Shown one piece after another: positions 8,042 through 16,990 of a stretch of DNA of 64,000 bases. The DNA is from Fictibacillus nanhaiensis. GTDB lineage: Bacteria; Bacillota; Bacilli; Bacillales; Fictibacillaceae. Under the pieces are notes generated by a model. The model was not told the origin of the DNA. It saw only the letters and a program-made list of their open reading frames with translations, and did not search any database. The position numbers and the translations under genes are program-made. The stretch lies in NCBI RefSeq assembly GCF_019801215.1, contig NZ_JAHVJO010000003.1, forward strand, positions 248,001-312,000. Reading direction: 5' to 3'. Each line of letters starts with the position of its first letter. Position 1 is the stretch's first letter.

Positions 8042-9889
8042 CTATAACGTACTTTGAACGGGTGCTGTCGGCAGTTCGATCTCTACTTGTGTTCCTTGCC
8101 CTTCTACCGAAGAGAAGTGGATGACTCCGCCGTGTTCTTCAATTATTTTAAAACAAACCATTAAACCTAAGCCTGTACCTTTCTCTTTTGTCGTATAGAA
8201 AGGTTCTCCTAATGTTTTAAGACGATCGGCAGGAATGCCACATCCTTGATCAGTTATTTCGATAAGAACCCTTTGGTTTTTTGTTTTTATTTTAATGTGT
8301 ATTTCCCCATCGGAATCCATACTTTCAATCGCATTTTTTAATAAGTTAATAAACAATTGTTTAAGCTGATTATCTACCCCATACACCGGTGGAATATCGT
8401 CTGCGATGTTCACCCAGATCTGGATATTCCTCATGATTGCCTGCGTCTCTAATAGCCTTACCACACTATAGATCAAATCTTTTATATTTGTGTGTTCAAA
8501 GCTCACCGCTTGTGGTTTCGCAACAAGCATCAATTCTCCCACAATGTCATTAATCCGGTTTAGCTCAGATTCCATGATTCTTAAATATTCTAAACGAATT
8601 ACATCATCCGCATCTGATAAAAGCTTAGTAAACCCCTTTAGAGAAGTGAGCGGATTTCTTATCTCATGTGCAACCCCCGCAGCCAGTTCACCAAGAACTG
8701 ACAGCTTTTCAGATTTGAGCATCAGTTCTTCTGTTTGCTTCGCTTTTGTTACATCCCTAGCAAACGTAACAAGGCTTTCTACATGCCCTTCCTTTGTCAT
8801 AACCGGCACACCGCGTGTTTCTAATAACACCCAATCTCCTTTTTTATGACGCAAACGAAATTCGGTTTGAAAAGGCTCCTTTTTTACAAGAGCTCTCATG
8901 AAATGTTCGGATAGATCCTCCAAGTCATCGGGATGGACTAAATCCAGAATAGCTCCTTTAATCTCTCCATCCTTGTATCCCAAAACCGTAAAATGGGATG
9001 GTGATACGTAATGAATTAGGCCAGAAGGATCAATAACTGTAATTAAATCTGTTGAGTGTTCCGCAATCAAACGATATTTCGCCTCACTTTCCCGTAGAGC
9101 CCGCTCTACTTTTTTCTGTGAAGTAATATCACGATAAACAATAACAAACCCCATGATCTTGCCATCCATGTCACATATATTCGAAAAAGATGCAGACACA
9201 TCAAATACTGTTCCATCTTTGTGAATCCTCTGAGTTTCATGCAATGGAACAGATTGGCCTTGTTTTAACAGGTTGATTATTTTTTTTGACTCTTCTTGAA
9301 GATGATAAGGTGTTATAACAGGCTGAGTTTCATTTTCTTCTAAGAAATCCTCTTCCTCCCATCCGAACATTTGGATGAAAGCATCATTTACTTTAATGAC
9401 TTCTTGCCTTGTGTTTAGGATAAGAATAGCGTCTGTTGTCCCTTTAAGGACGGATTCTAAAAGGTCGAGTGCTACACTGAGCTCTTCTTCCTTCTGCTTA
9501 TGAGGCGTAATATCTCTGCCTGTTACAAACAGCATCTGAGGCTTGCCATCATTTGTAAAGGTCGGTTGCTTGATCAGCTCCAGCATGACAGTCCGTCCAT
9601 TTTTAAAATGAATTTTTTCTGCTGTTTTTGTAGGTTTACCAGTGTCCCAAGCAAGTTGATCGGAAATATTACAGCGCTCGATTACTTCTTGTGAAAGCCG
9701 GGTTTCCATTTCTTCTAAGCTTTTTCCTTTGTATGCATTGTCGTATATACCGTAAATATTTAAAGCGAACCGGTTTGCTTCTGCCCACTTCCCATCTGGA
9801 TATTTCAGACATACAAATTCAGGCAGGACATCAATCATCTCTTTAAAAGTGGCAACTGCAGGAAGTTCGTCCTGACTTATAACATTCAT
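8042..9889 (-). CDS. PAS-domain sensor histidine kinase
   Basis: A 615-residue soluble kinase with no membrane segment. Three PAS domains occupy roughly residues 12-130, 140-262 and 268-385. HisKA follows with the phospho-accepting His408 in GVAHEIRNPL, then HATPase_c with the N box around Asn519, D547QGCG and GTGLG at 571-575. GGGTGG lies 7 nt upstream of the ATG. The architecture resembles the sporulation kinases (KinA/KinE type) that feed Spo0F; no cognate response regulator gene lies beside it, which also fits an orphan phosphorelay kinase. That it acts on sporulation is inference, of interest because two Spo0E-like phosphatases lie 8 kb away. Confidence 0.92.
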   Translation of the reverse strand: MNVISQDELPAVATFKEMIDVLPEFVCLKYPDGKWAEANRFALNIYGIYDNAYKGKSLEEMETRLSQEVIERCNISDQLAWDTGKPTKTAEKIHFKNGRTVMLELIKQPTFTNDGKPQMLFVTGRDITPHKQKEEELSVALDLLESVLKGTTDAILILNTRQEVIKVNDAFIQMFGWEEEDFLEENETQPVITPYHLQEESKKIINLLKQGQSVPLHETQRIHKDGTVFDVSASFSNICDMDGKIMGFVIVYRDITSQKKVERALRESEAKYRLIAEHSTDLITVIDPSGLIHYVSPSHFTVLGYKDGEIKGAILDLVHPDDLEDLSEHFMRALVKKEPFQTEFRLRHKKGDWVLLETRGVPVMTKEGHVESLVTFARDVTKAKQTEELMLKSEKLSVLGELAAGVAHEIRNPLTSLKGFTKLLSDADDVIRLEYLRIMESELNRINDIVGELMLVAKPQAVSFEHTNIKDLIYSVVRLLETQAIMRNIQIWVNIADDIPPVYGVDNQLKQLFINLLKNAIESMDSDGEIHIKIKTKNQRVLIEITDQGCGIPADRLKTLGEPFYTTKEKGTGLGLMVCFKIIEEHGGVIHFSSVEGQGTQVEIELPTAPVQSTL

Positions 9890-10012
9890 TTTTATCCACC
9901 CTTTTTTACTAGAACTTCTTTCTTAACTAGTATTTAAATAAAGGCGTCTCGTTTCCTTCAAACATTTTGTTAATTCGAACGTCAAATTCTTCTTTTTTTC
10001 GCCTTAATATGA

Positions 10013-10043
10013 CAAAAAGACGCTTTCTATAAAGAAAGCGTCC
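10013..10043 (-). terminator. Terminator of the HU gene
   Basis: Minus-strand stem GACGCTTTCT/AGAAAGCGTC followed by TTTTTG, 20 nt past the HU stop codon. Confidence 0.9.
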
Positions 10044-10060
10044 TCTACATTTGTTGACGA

Positions 10061-10339
10061 TTAAACAGCTTTTACAGCTTCTTTTAGCGATTTTCCTGGC
10101 TTAAATGCAGGAACATTGCTTGCCTGGATCATAATTTCCTCACCAGTAAGCGGGTTGCGCCCTTTTCTAGCATTTCGGTTACGTGTTTCAAACGTTCCGA
10201 ATCCAATCAACTGGACACTTTCGCCGTTTTTCAAGGCATCTGTAATCGCGTTTAACACCGCGTCAACTGCAAGTGCAGATTCTTTTTTGTTCATACTTGT
10301 TGCTGAGCGTACCGCATCTACTAAATCCATTTTTTTCAT
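10061..10339 (-). CDS. HU family DNA-binding protein
   Basis: A 92-residue nucleoid protein with a strong AAAGGAGG site. It shows the HU signature: [25 protein letters not shown] on the DNA-binding arm and [14 protein letters not shown] at the C-terminus. It is more diverged than the usual HBsu (an extra residue at the start, [21 protein letters not shown]), so it is probably a second HU paralogue rather than the main housekeeping copy; only the full genome would tell. HU dimers bend and compact DNA. Confidence 0.95.
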   Translation of the reverse strand: MKKMDLVDAVRSATSMNKKESALAVDAVLNAITDALKNGESVQLIGFGTFETRNRNARKGRNPLTGEEIMIQASNVPAFKPGKSLKEAVKAV

Positions 10340-10468
10340 TATAGATTTCCTCCTTTAAACGTTAAGAATTATTGCTTGTGTAGCACCATTATTAACGAAT
10401 TCAGAAGATTTCATACAGAAAGAAACAAAATTCCGAAAAATATTTATATAGTTTACTAAACCAGCTGT

Positions 10469-11239
10469 TTAAAAGCCTTGGATGGTCATGCCGCCATCAA
10501 CAAATAAAGTTTGTCCATTGACATAGCTAGCAGCCTCACTTGCCAGGAATACAGCTGGCCCCACAAGATCAGGTAGTTCACCGACTCTTTTCTGAGGTGT
10601 TACGGAAAGAATATCATTCAAGTAATCTTGATCTGCTAACAATTTTTCCGTTAAAGGCGTATTAAAATACCAAGGTCCGATGCTATTCACATTAATGTTG
10701 TACTGCCCCCATTCGAGAGCGAGGTTTTTTGTCATTTGAATAATTGCTGCTTTCGTAGAAGCGTAGACCACACCGGTTCGGAGTGCAACAGTTCCTGCTA
10801 CGGACGAAATCGTTAGGATTTTCCCGCCTCCATATTCTTTCATGCGCTCTCCCGCTTTTTGTGAAAACCAGAAAGCAGAACGCAAATTTGTATTCATGAT
10901 CGTATCCCACTCATCGTCTGTAACATCAAGTGCCTTTGAACGGATGTTCATTCCAGCATTATTAACGAGTATGTCTAAACGTATATGTTCTGAATCTAGT
11001 TTTTCAAAGACCGTCTCAATATGATGCTTATTCGTAACATCTGCTTCAAAAATAAACGCTTTCCTGCCGGCATTCTGGATCTGTTCTGCAACTTCTACAA
11101 GATCAGCTTGCGTTCTAGACACAACGACAACATCAGCACCTGCTTCTGCAAACCCGATTGCAATCGCTCGTCCAATTCCTCTGCCAGCACCTGTTACAAG
11201 AGCGGTCTTACCTTTTAATGAGAATGATGGTAAATACAT
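10469..11239 (-). CDS. Short-chain dehydrogenase/reductase (gluconate 5-dehydrogenase / FabG-like)
   Basis: A 256-residue classical SDR. The NAD(P)-binding TGAGRGIG motif is at 16-23, NNAG at 93-96, and the catalytic residues are Ser145/146, Tyr159 and Lys163 in YASTKAA. The C-terminal VNGQTLFVDGGMT motif is typical. R41 after the second beta strand (VVVSRTQ) suggests NADP preference. AAAGGAGG lies 9 nt upstream. The family includes gluconate 5-dehydrogenase, glucose dehydrogenase and 3-oxoacyl reductases; context does not separate these. It lies 33 nt downstream of a membrane-protein gene and may be co-transcribed with it. Confidence 0.9.
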   Translation of the reverse strand: MYLPSFSLKGKTALVTGAGRGIGRAIAIGFAEAGADVVVVSRTQADLVEVAEQIQNAGRKAFIFEADVTNKHHIETVFEKLDSEHIRLDILVNNAGMNIRSKALDVTDDEWDTIMNTNLRSAFWFSQKAGERMKEYGGGKILTISSVAGTVALRTGVVYASTKAAIIQMTKNLALEWGQYNINVNSIGPWYFNTPLTEKLLADQDYLNDILSVTPQKRVGELPDLVGPAVFLASEAASYVNGQTLFVDGGMTIQGF

Positions 11240-11272
11240 GATGGATAGCCTCCTTTTTTTCTACTGGATCGT

Positions 11273-12193
11273 CTATTGATAAAGTGTGTTTGAAATGTGG
11301 AAAAATGATTGATGGTGCGCCGTGTAAGAATCTGCACCCATAAGTTTCATACTGGCTATATTAATGTGGTATGAAAAATTAGATTCTGAATCCATATCAT
11401 CAGATACTGTTTCGAATGTATACTCTTTAATGCCTGATTTTTGTATATCCCAAAAAGATTCATCTTCATTTGAATCTGCTGCTTCGTTGTGATTGCTGCT
11501 GTTTGAAAAACTTACAAAGTAACGATCACTATTCGGTACCATCTTTTTTAACCCGTGAAGATCTATGGCTTTGAAGTAAATACTTGGTGAGGAAATGGTG
11601 TTTTGGTAAACCAAACGATCACTTTCTTCATGCAGGATCTGGAGATTTATTTTGTACGTACCGTTTCTTTGTTCAACCCAAGCAATCATATCTCTTCCAT
11701 CTTTCGTAAAGTAACCGACATAGCTTAGCTTAACAACCTTTCCTGATTTTGTAAATTGGAGATCAAAATTGCTGATTACTAATTCTCCTTCTGCTTCAAT
11801 CGCTGACTTTACCATCTCATACTCTTCATTTAATTTCATGTGAAAGACATTGGTTGAAGAAGCATGAAAAACAATACTCTTCTCGTGATACGCCTCTTCG
11901 AATTGTGTAATCAAAATTCCAGATAAAAAAGAAAGAACACCTGCAATTGCAGCCCACTTTTTCACCTGTCTATTCACATAAAGCCTTGGACGAAAAAAAA
12001 GAAGGAAGATCACAAATCCTGCAGGCAGTACCCAAGAGTCCATCCGAAATGTAAAAGTGCCTAGCAGATAATAGCCGATGATCTTCCAGCCGATATATGT
12101 TTCTTCCCGATCCGCTTTTTTTATGTAAATCCAGATTAATAATGTCATAAAAGCAATAAACGTTCCCCAGCCTATAAGAGAGGTAATCCACAC
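11273..12193 (-). CDS. Membrane protein of unknown function
   Basis: A 306-residue protein starting at GTG with GGAG about 11 nt upstream. Membrane segments lie at about 3-23, 37-68 (likely two) and 80-98; the remaining two thirds is predicted extracellular or soluble, with beta-strand-rich sequence and no cysteine. I do not recognise a family. It precedes the SDR gene on the same strand with a short gap and no terminator. Confidence 0.7.
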   Translation of the reverse strand: MWITSLIGWGTFIAFMTLLIWIYIKKADREETYIGWKIIGYYLLGTFTFRMDSWVLPAGFVIFLLFFRPRLYVNRQVKKWAAIAGVLSFLSGILITQFEEAYHEKSIVFHASSTNVFHMKLNEEYEMVKSAIEAEGELVISNFDLQFTKSGKVVKLSYVGYFTKDGRDMIAWVEQRNGTYKINLQILHEESDRLVYQNTISSPSIYFKAIDLHGLKKMVPNSDRYFVSFSNSSNHNEAADSNEDESFWDIQKSGIKEYTFETVSDDMDSESNFSYHINIASMKLMGADSYTAHHQSFFHISNTLYQ

Positions 12194-12271
12194 ACTATCT
12201 CACGCTCCATTTTTTGGTATTTACTGATAGTGTAGCAAATAAAACGATCTGTCTGTTGTGGATTTACTTTT

Positions 12272-12380
12272 TTTTATTTAGGTTGTTTTCGTAAACTATG
12301 TTTTTTTGAAAGCAATAGTTTTCCGTTTCAGGATTTTAAGCTTTCCACGTGGTGTGCGGTGAGCCTCCTTGGTGCTTAGC
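12272..12380 (-). repeat. Truncated copy of the dispersed Bacillaceae repeat (copy 1)
   Basis: Read on the minus strand this stretch matches the 3' half of the repeat at 31206-31428: CCAAGG-GGCTCACCGCAC, then GGAAAGC, TCCTGAAACGGAAA and the tail TTTACGAAAACA. The 5' half with its GGGGG arm is missing. It fills most of the gap between the helicase and the membrane protein gene. No coding potential. Confidence 0.8.
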
Positions 12381-12440
12381 ATTAATCATTTAGAACACAG
12401 CAGCCTATATTTAAACACACAACTGTGATAAAAGAACGAC

Positions 12441-12476
12441 AAAAAAAATGGGCATGCTTTTTTAAGCAGGCCCATC
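12441..12476 (-). terminator. Terminator of the helicase operon
   Basis: Minus-strand stem ATGGGCCTGCTT/AAGCATGCCCAT with one mismatch and a tail of eight T, just past the helicase stop codon. Confidence 0.9.
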
Positions 12477-12489
12477 TTAGTGTATTCTC

Positions 12490-15273
12490 TTATGTCTCTA
12501 CCCACTCTTTTCGAAGTGTGAAGAGGTCTTTTAGTTCATCTGTTGATAATTCGGTAATCCAATTTTCACTCTGAATCACCTTCTCTGATAATTCTTTTTT
12601 ACTTTCAAGCATCATGTCTATCTTCTCTTCTAAGGTTCCGAGTGTAATCATCTTATGCACTGTAACAAACTTCTTTTGTCCGATTCGGTGGGCACGGTCT
12701 GTCGCTTGGTTCTCCACTGCTGGATTCCACCATCTGTCGTAATGGATTACATGATTTGCTTCTGTTAAGTTCAATCCTGTTCCACCAGCTTTTAAAGATA
12801 AAATAAATATCGCGTTTTCACCGTTTTGGAAACTGTCGATCATCTCATCGCGTTTTTGTTTGGATAAGCTTCCGTGCAGAAACAACACAGGTATACCAAA
12901 CTTTTTCTCCACATATTTTTTAATGAGTTCTCCCATGAAAATAAACTGTGTAAAGATTAGACACTTTTCATTTTTTTCTAAGATGGCTTCGATCAGCTCG
13001 ATCATTTTGGAAAACTTCACAGATTGGTCTTCTAATCTTGAAAGCTTTTCATTTTTTGTATAAAGCGAAGGATGATCACAAATCTGCTTAAGTTTTCCCA
13101 GCATCGCGAGAAGAAGACCCCGACGCTGCATACCAGTCACTTTTTCAAGCTGTTCAAACGTGTCCTGTACAAGTCTTTCATAAAGAGAAGCTTGATCTTT
13201 TGATAATGGACAATACTCTTTAATCTCCTGCTTCTCCGGAAGATTCAGCTGAACGGCAGGATCTGCCTTCGTTCTGCGCAATAAGAAAGGCTGTACGAGT
13301 TTCTTTAATTGCTGAAGACGGAGACTGTCGTTTTCTTTTTCAACCGGCAAAACAAATTTTTTCTGAAAAGAAGGCTCACTGCCTAGGTAGCCTGGATTCA
13401 GGAAATCAAAGATCGCCCATAATTCAAGCAATCTATTCTCTACAGGCGTACCGGTTAAAGCGATTTTGTGACGTCCATTCAGTTTCCGAATGCTTCTTGA
13501 CTGTTTCGTATAACTGTTTTTAATATTTTGAGCTTCATCCAACACGATCGTTTCCCAATAAGTGCCGCCCATTTCTATAAAATCAAGCTGACAGGTTGTG
13601 TAAGATGTGATGACAATATCGTAATTCTTATACCACTCTTCAAAATCTGTACCCTTTTTCCTGTTGCTACCGTAATGAAGGCCTACTGATAACGATGGTG
13701 AAAAGTGCTCCAATTCCTTCTGCCAGTTTCCGATTACTGACGTCGGACAAACTAATAAGAATGTTCCTTCTTGCTCGCCTTTTTCTTTTACCTTTAAAAA
13801 ATAATCGATTGTCTGAACGGTTTTACCTAGACCCATGTCATCTGCCAAGCAGCCGCCAAGTCCGAAATTGCGAAGAAAATACATCCAGGAGCTGCCTGTT
13901 TTTTGATAGTCTCTTAAAGTACCTATTAAATCTTTTGCCTTTGGCTCAACCGGTATCGTTTTAATTTCAGAAAGCTGATCCATCCATAAATTAAGCGGTT
14001 CATCCCACTCAAGATCAAGCATTGGACTTTCCACTTCAAGTCCGTCCAACTCCTCTTCAGCAGGATTGGTTTCTATATTTAAAAGGTGCTGTTCAAGAAC
14101 ATCTTTTAGCTGGATCCCGGTGCGGTCAACATTTTTGATCAAATGTCTGACTTGCTTCATCCACTCAGGATCCACTCTGTACCATTGGCCATTTCTCTTG
14201 ACAAGCCTTCTGCTTCCGTCCACTAGCTTTCTGAATTCTTCCTCGGAAAGCTCCTCATCACCGGTAGAGAGTCTCCAGTCAAATTGCATAATCGCGTTCA
14301 GTCCTAGAAACGATGGGGCTCCACCAGCAGATTGTGGTTTCGATTTTATTTTAGCTTTTACTTTTGGCTGAAGTTCTGTAACGGTTTGCCACCAAGCAGG
14401 CAAAATCACGGAGATTCCGATTTGCCGCAACAGATCACTTTTTGCCGTTAAGAAGTCCCAGGCTTCTTTTTCCCCAATCTCTTCTCTGACTTCTTTACGG
14501 TTTCCAATTTTTAACCATGAGATGAGTTTAGCTGCGAGCTCCAAATCCTTTTCAAGCATTTTTTGATAAGGCTTCCACTCATCAGGAAGAAGTGTACTTT
14601 TTCCAATATACGGAACCCGAATCCCTTCCTCTTTTTCCTGGAGATAAACATGAAGATGCCATACTTCTTTCTCTTCCTCGGTAGGCTCCAATATCTCAAA
14701 AATGAGCTTGAACGGTTTAGGATCCTTGTGCCAGCCAATCTTAATAAGCCATTCGTCTTCATCCAAATGACTTAATGCTGATATCACTTGCCTGGAAATT
14801 CCTTTTATTAGATCTTTATTAAAAGAAGGTGGCATTGCGATTGAAGCTGTGTCAGGCAACGTAGTCAATGCCTCATTAATCCATACTGAATCAATCCGTT
14901 GGCCATCTGCCTTCCAGGACCATCCACCTGATTTCCATGCTTCAAAATCAGGCGAAACACGATTTTTTTTCAATAAGCTGTACACTTCATTTGCTTCTTT
15001 TATAGTTTTCCAGGAATCTCCTTCCCAATTGTTTTCCGATAGAAAAAATTCAGGGTAACGATTAAATAAGTCGAAAGCTTCCCCGGCATTCACATAAATA
15101 TTTTGATGTTCATCTACATCGAGCAACGTCCCGTAAAAAGATGGCTGATGCCATGTAAATAAAAGTGGTTTCCAGTCGTTTACATGCACTCTTTTATGAT
15201 GTCTAGTGGCCCACAATACCATGTTGCCATGCAGCCATTTTACGTGGAGTAAAAGATTGCTTGTATCGATCAT
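12490..15273 (-). CDS. SNF2-family DEAD/DEAH helicase (YwqA-like)
   Basis: A 927-residue ATPase. The N-terminal ~420 residues match the SNF2-associated region found in bacterial SNF2 proteins. The ATPase core begins at about 460 with RDYQKTGSSWMYFLRN, Walker A DDMGLGKT, motif II DEAQ (in IVLDEAQNIKN), motif III ALTGTP, and in the second RecA lobe the HYDRWWNP and QATDRAHRIGQ motifs. Such proteins translocate on double-stranded DNA to remodel bound proteins. B. subtilis YwqA has the same size and layout and sits beside the SWIM protein YwqB; here the start overlaps the end of the 15270..16580 gene by 4 nt, the same pairing. Confidence 0.93.
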   Translation of the reverse strand: MIDTSNLLLHVKWLHGNMVLWATRHHKRVHVNDWKPLLFTWHQPSFYGTLLDVDEHQNIYVNAGEAFDLFNRYPEFFLSENNWEGDSWKTIKEANEVYSLLKKNRVSPDFEAWKSGGWSWKADGQRIDSVWINEALTTLPDTASIAMPPSFNKDLIKGISRQVISALSHLDEDEWLIKIGWHKDPKPFKLIFEILEPTEEEKEVWHLHVYLQEKEEGIRVPYIGKSTLLPDEWKPYQKMLEKDLELAAKLISWLKIGNRKEVREEIGEKEAWDFLTAKSDLLRQIGISVILPAWWQTVTELQPKVKAKIKSKPQSAGGAPSFLGLNAIMQFDWRLSTGDEELSEEEFRKLVDGSRRLVKRNGQWYRVDPEWMKQVRHLIKNVDRTGIQLKDVLEQHLLNIETNPAEEELDGLEVESPMLDLEWDEPLNLWMDQLSEIKTIPVEPKAKDLIGTLRDYQKTGSSWMYFLRNFGLGGCLADDMGLGKTVQTIDYFLKVKEKGEQEGTFLLVCPTSVIGNWQKELEHFSPSLSVGLHYGSNRKKGTDFEEWYKNYDIVITSYTTCQLDFIEMGGTYWETIVLDEAQNIKNSYTKQSRSIRKLNGRHKIALTGTPVENRLLELWAIFDFLNPGYLGSEPSFQKKFVLPVEKENDSLRLQQLKKLVQPFLLRRTKADPAVQLNLPEKQEIKEYCPLSKDQASLYERLVQDTFEQLEKVTGMQRRGLLLAMLGKLKQICDHPSLYTKNEKLSRLEDQSVKFSKMIELIEAILEKNEKCLIFTQFIFMGELIKKYVEKKFGIPVLFLHGSLSKQKRDEMIDSFQNGENAIFILSLKAGGTGLNLTEANHVIHYDRWWNPAVENQATDRAHRIGQKKFVTVHKMITLGTLEEKIDMMLESKKELSEKVIQSENWITELSTDELKDLFTLRKEWVET

Positions 15274-16580
15274 GAAATAAACTTTCCTTTCCTTAACTCT
15301 TCCTGAAACGCTCTTAACCTTCCATACACGGCAGCGATTCTGTCGATATACATGGAAAAACGCTCTTCTTCACCAAGATCAAAATAAATGGTTCGAAGCG
15401 TCTTTAAATGCTTGATTGCCGATTGATACGATTTTCTCGTTCGTTCGTTGATCAAACGGTCAATCGTTTGATGGTAAATCGGCAAAACCGTTTCTTTCTG
15501 AAAGGAAAGAACTTCTTTTAAGTCTTTTCTTTGTATAAGCTCTGGTGAATAACCCATGATTACCTGTAGCTCTACCCAACGCTCATGCTCACCGATGACC
15601 ATCAAATATTCACCGTACTCGTAAAACGTGATCGGCAAAAATTCAATCAGCATTTCTTCGTATTGGTCTTCATCCCCCGTATGCTGGGCATATTTCCAAA
15701 AGTAATTTAAGTATTCATGAAAGAACTCGCGTGCGTCAGAATGATAATAATAAGAGTTTACCCCTTCAAGAAAGTTTGGCTTTAAGTAAAGAAGCCAAGT
15801 TAACAAACGATCCCATTCTTGCTTATCCACTAAAAGCTTCATCCATACAAGATAATGAACCATCTCTACTTTCTTTTCATTCTCTCCTAACCGCTCAAAA
15901 GCATTCGTATCATCCTTGCGTGCAAAAGCAAAGTGAACAAGAGCGAGCTGAAGCATTTGTGTAGACTTCCCTGCCTTTTTTTCTTCCAATAGTTGATTCT
16001 CATATTTTTCAATCCATGACTTTTCTTTATATAGCAATGACCAGCTGATCTGAAAAAGATAAAACAACAAATATCCCCATTTAGGTGGGATCTCATAAAG
16101 ACTTTGAAAATTTCTAAGACTTTCCTCAATGAGTTTTTTGTTTTCATCAAGAAGTTTTTCACTTTTTATTTGTTTTAATGTCACATAAATTTGGTCAGAG
16201 AGCTTTTCCACCGTCGAATCAAAATTCCCTTGCATATAAGAGACAACACCATATTGTGCTTCAAATGCAAAAAGACGAATCAACGTCTCTATTTGTACAT
16301 GATATTTATAAAGCATCGCAATATCTTCGTCAAAAAATTGTCCTGCGTTTAGAAGAGCAGGATAATAATCTCTGTAGATATGTACGAATGTATAACTTGT
16401 ATCTTTCCCATCTGCCAGATCTCGAAAGGAGACGGATTGCAATTTTCGTTTTTCAAAGGTTTCAAACCGCTCCGAAAAATACTCTCGCCATAATTCAACC
16501 GAATGAGTGTTTTGAACCTTCTTTTCAGGTGAATCGTAATTGACCTGGTTATTGTCATGAGCTTCTTCAGAATGTTTCAT
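15270..16580 (-). CDS. YwqB-like helicase partner lacking a SWIM zinc finger
   Basis: A 436-residue protein, rich in helices, Tyr, Trp and Leu, with no predicted membrane segment. It overlaps the SNF2 helicase start by ATGA, so the two are translationally coupled, as ywqB and ywqA are in B. subtilis. YwqB proteins carry an N-terminal SWIM zinc finger (CxC...CxH), but this protein has no cysteine at all. The helical remainder, with repeated degenerate units such as RNFQSLYEIPPKWGYLLFYLF, would be the TPR-like C-terminal part. AGGAGGGGAG lies 6 nt upstream of the ATG, so the start is well supported and the finger is not simply cut off by a wrong start. Family assignment rests on position more than sequence. 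Confidence 0.75.
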   Translation of the reverse strand: MKHSEEAHDNNQVNYDSPEKKVQNTHSVELWREYFSERFETFEKRKLQSVSFRDLADGKDTSYTFVHIYRDYYPALLNAGQFFDEDIAMLYKYHVQIETLIRLFAFEAQYGVVSYMQGNFDSTVEKLSDQIYVTLKQIKSEKLLDENKKLIEESLRNFQSLYEIPPKWGYLLFYLFQISWSLLYKEKSWIEKYENQLLEEKKAGKSTQMLQLALVHFAFARKDDTNAFERLGENEKKVEMVHYLVWMKLLVDKQEWDRLLTWLLYLKPNFLEGVNSYYYHSDAREFFHEYLNYFWKYAQHTGDEDQYEEMLIEFLPITFYEYGEYLMVIGEHERWVELQVIMGYSPELIQRKDLKEVLSFQKETVLPIYHQTIDRLINERTRKSYQSAIKHLKTLRTIYFDLGEEERFSMYIDRIAAVYGRLRAFQEELRKGKFIS

Positions 16581-16845
16581 GCCGTCTCCCCTCCTTTATG
16601 TTTTATTACCAATTATAGCAAATTACTTGAACAATCATTCATGCATATCATTTCTATTTTAAAGGAAATAACAGCATTTGACCAAAAAAAGCTCTTTATC
16701 CTTCTTAAAACAAATGAAAACGATCCGATAACTAAATGACAGCATCGTTTTTTTAGCCTAGTTACTTATTAAACCCTATAGGATGAATTCCTTATCATGG
16801 TGTCTTATTTTGTAATTTTTTGTAAACAAATTAAGACCATTATGT
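16581..16845. other. Intergenic stretch with a weak terminator-like hairpin, no gene seen
   Basis: About 265 bp between the divergent helicase operon and the riboswitch promoter. A plus-strand ORF of 60 codons crosses from inside the 15270..16580 gene but has no ribosome binding site. At 16718-16755 AAACGAT and ATCGTTT flank a 19-nt loop and are followed by T, which could terminate a short plus-strand transcript. Nothing else is supported. Confidence 0.4.
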
Positions 16846-16851
16846 TATACT
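16823..16851 (+). promoter_or_regulatory. Promoter of the c-di-GMP riboswitch / Spo0E-like gene
   Basis: An extended -10, TG-T-TATACT (TATACT at 16846-16851), lies about 10 nt before the first paired base of the riboswitch. The -35 is weak: TAAACA (16823-16828) at 17 nt spacing. Confidence 0.6.
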
Positions 16852-16861
16852 ATGGAAAAAT

Positions 16862-16963
16862 CGACGAAAAGGCAAACTTTCCGAAAGAGAAGGACGCAAA
16901 GCTAAAGGGGCTAAGTCTTTAAAAAAGATATGCCAGCCAGTTGCCGAATGAACTCCTTCGTCG
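16862..16963 (+). ncRNA. Cyclic di-GMP class I (GEMM-I) riboswitch
   Basis: All hallmarks are present in order: GGCAAAC at 16871-16877, a GAAA tetraloop at 16883-16886, the near-invariant GGACGCAAAGC at 16892-16902, then CTAAG (16911-16915) and TATG (16929-16932), the two halves of the 11-nt tetraloop receptor, and TTGCC at 16941-16945 closing P1 with GGCAA. An outer 7-bp helix, CGACGAA (16862-16868) with TTCGTCG (16957-16963), encloses the whole aptamer. The base 5' of CAAAC is G, as in c-di-GMP-selective members rather than cGAMP-selective ones, to my recollection. It precedes the Spo0E-like ORF by 27 nt with no terminator between, so control is probably at translation. Confidence 0.93.
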
Positions 16964-16975
16964 GTAATAATATGT

Positions 16976-16982
16976 AAGGGAG
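16976..16982 (+). promoter_or_regulatory. Ribosome binding site of the Spo0E-like gene, potentially sequestered
   Basis: AAGGGAG lies 8 nt before the ATG at 16991. The segment AGGGAG (16977-16982) can pair over six positions (one G-U) with CTCCTT at 16953-16958, which abuts and partly overlaps the 3' strand of the riboswitch's outer helix. Ligand-dependent choice between the two pairings would switch translation. Confidence 0.5.
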
Positions 16983-16990
16983 ATACAAAT

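Noticed and set aside
16557-16739. Plus-strand ORF of 60 codons upstream of the riboswitch
   Set aside because: It begins inside the divergent gene and has no ribosome binding site; internal starts are no better.
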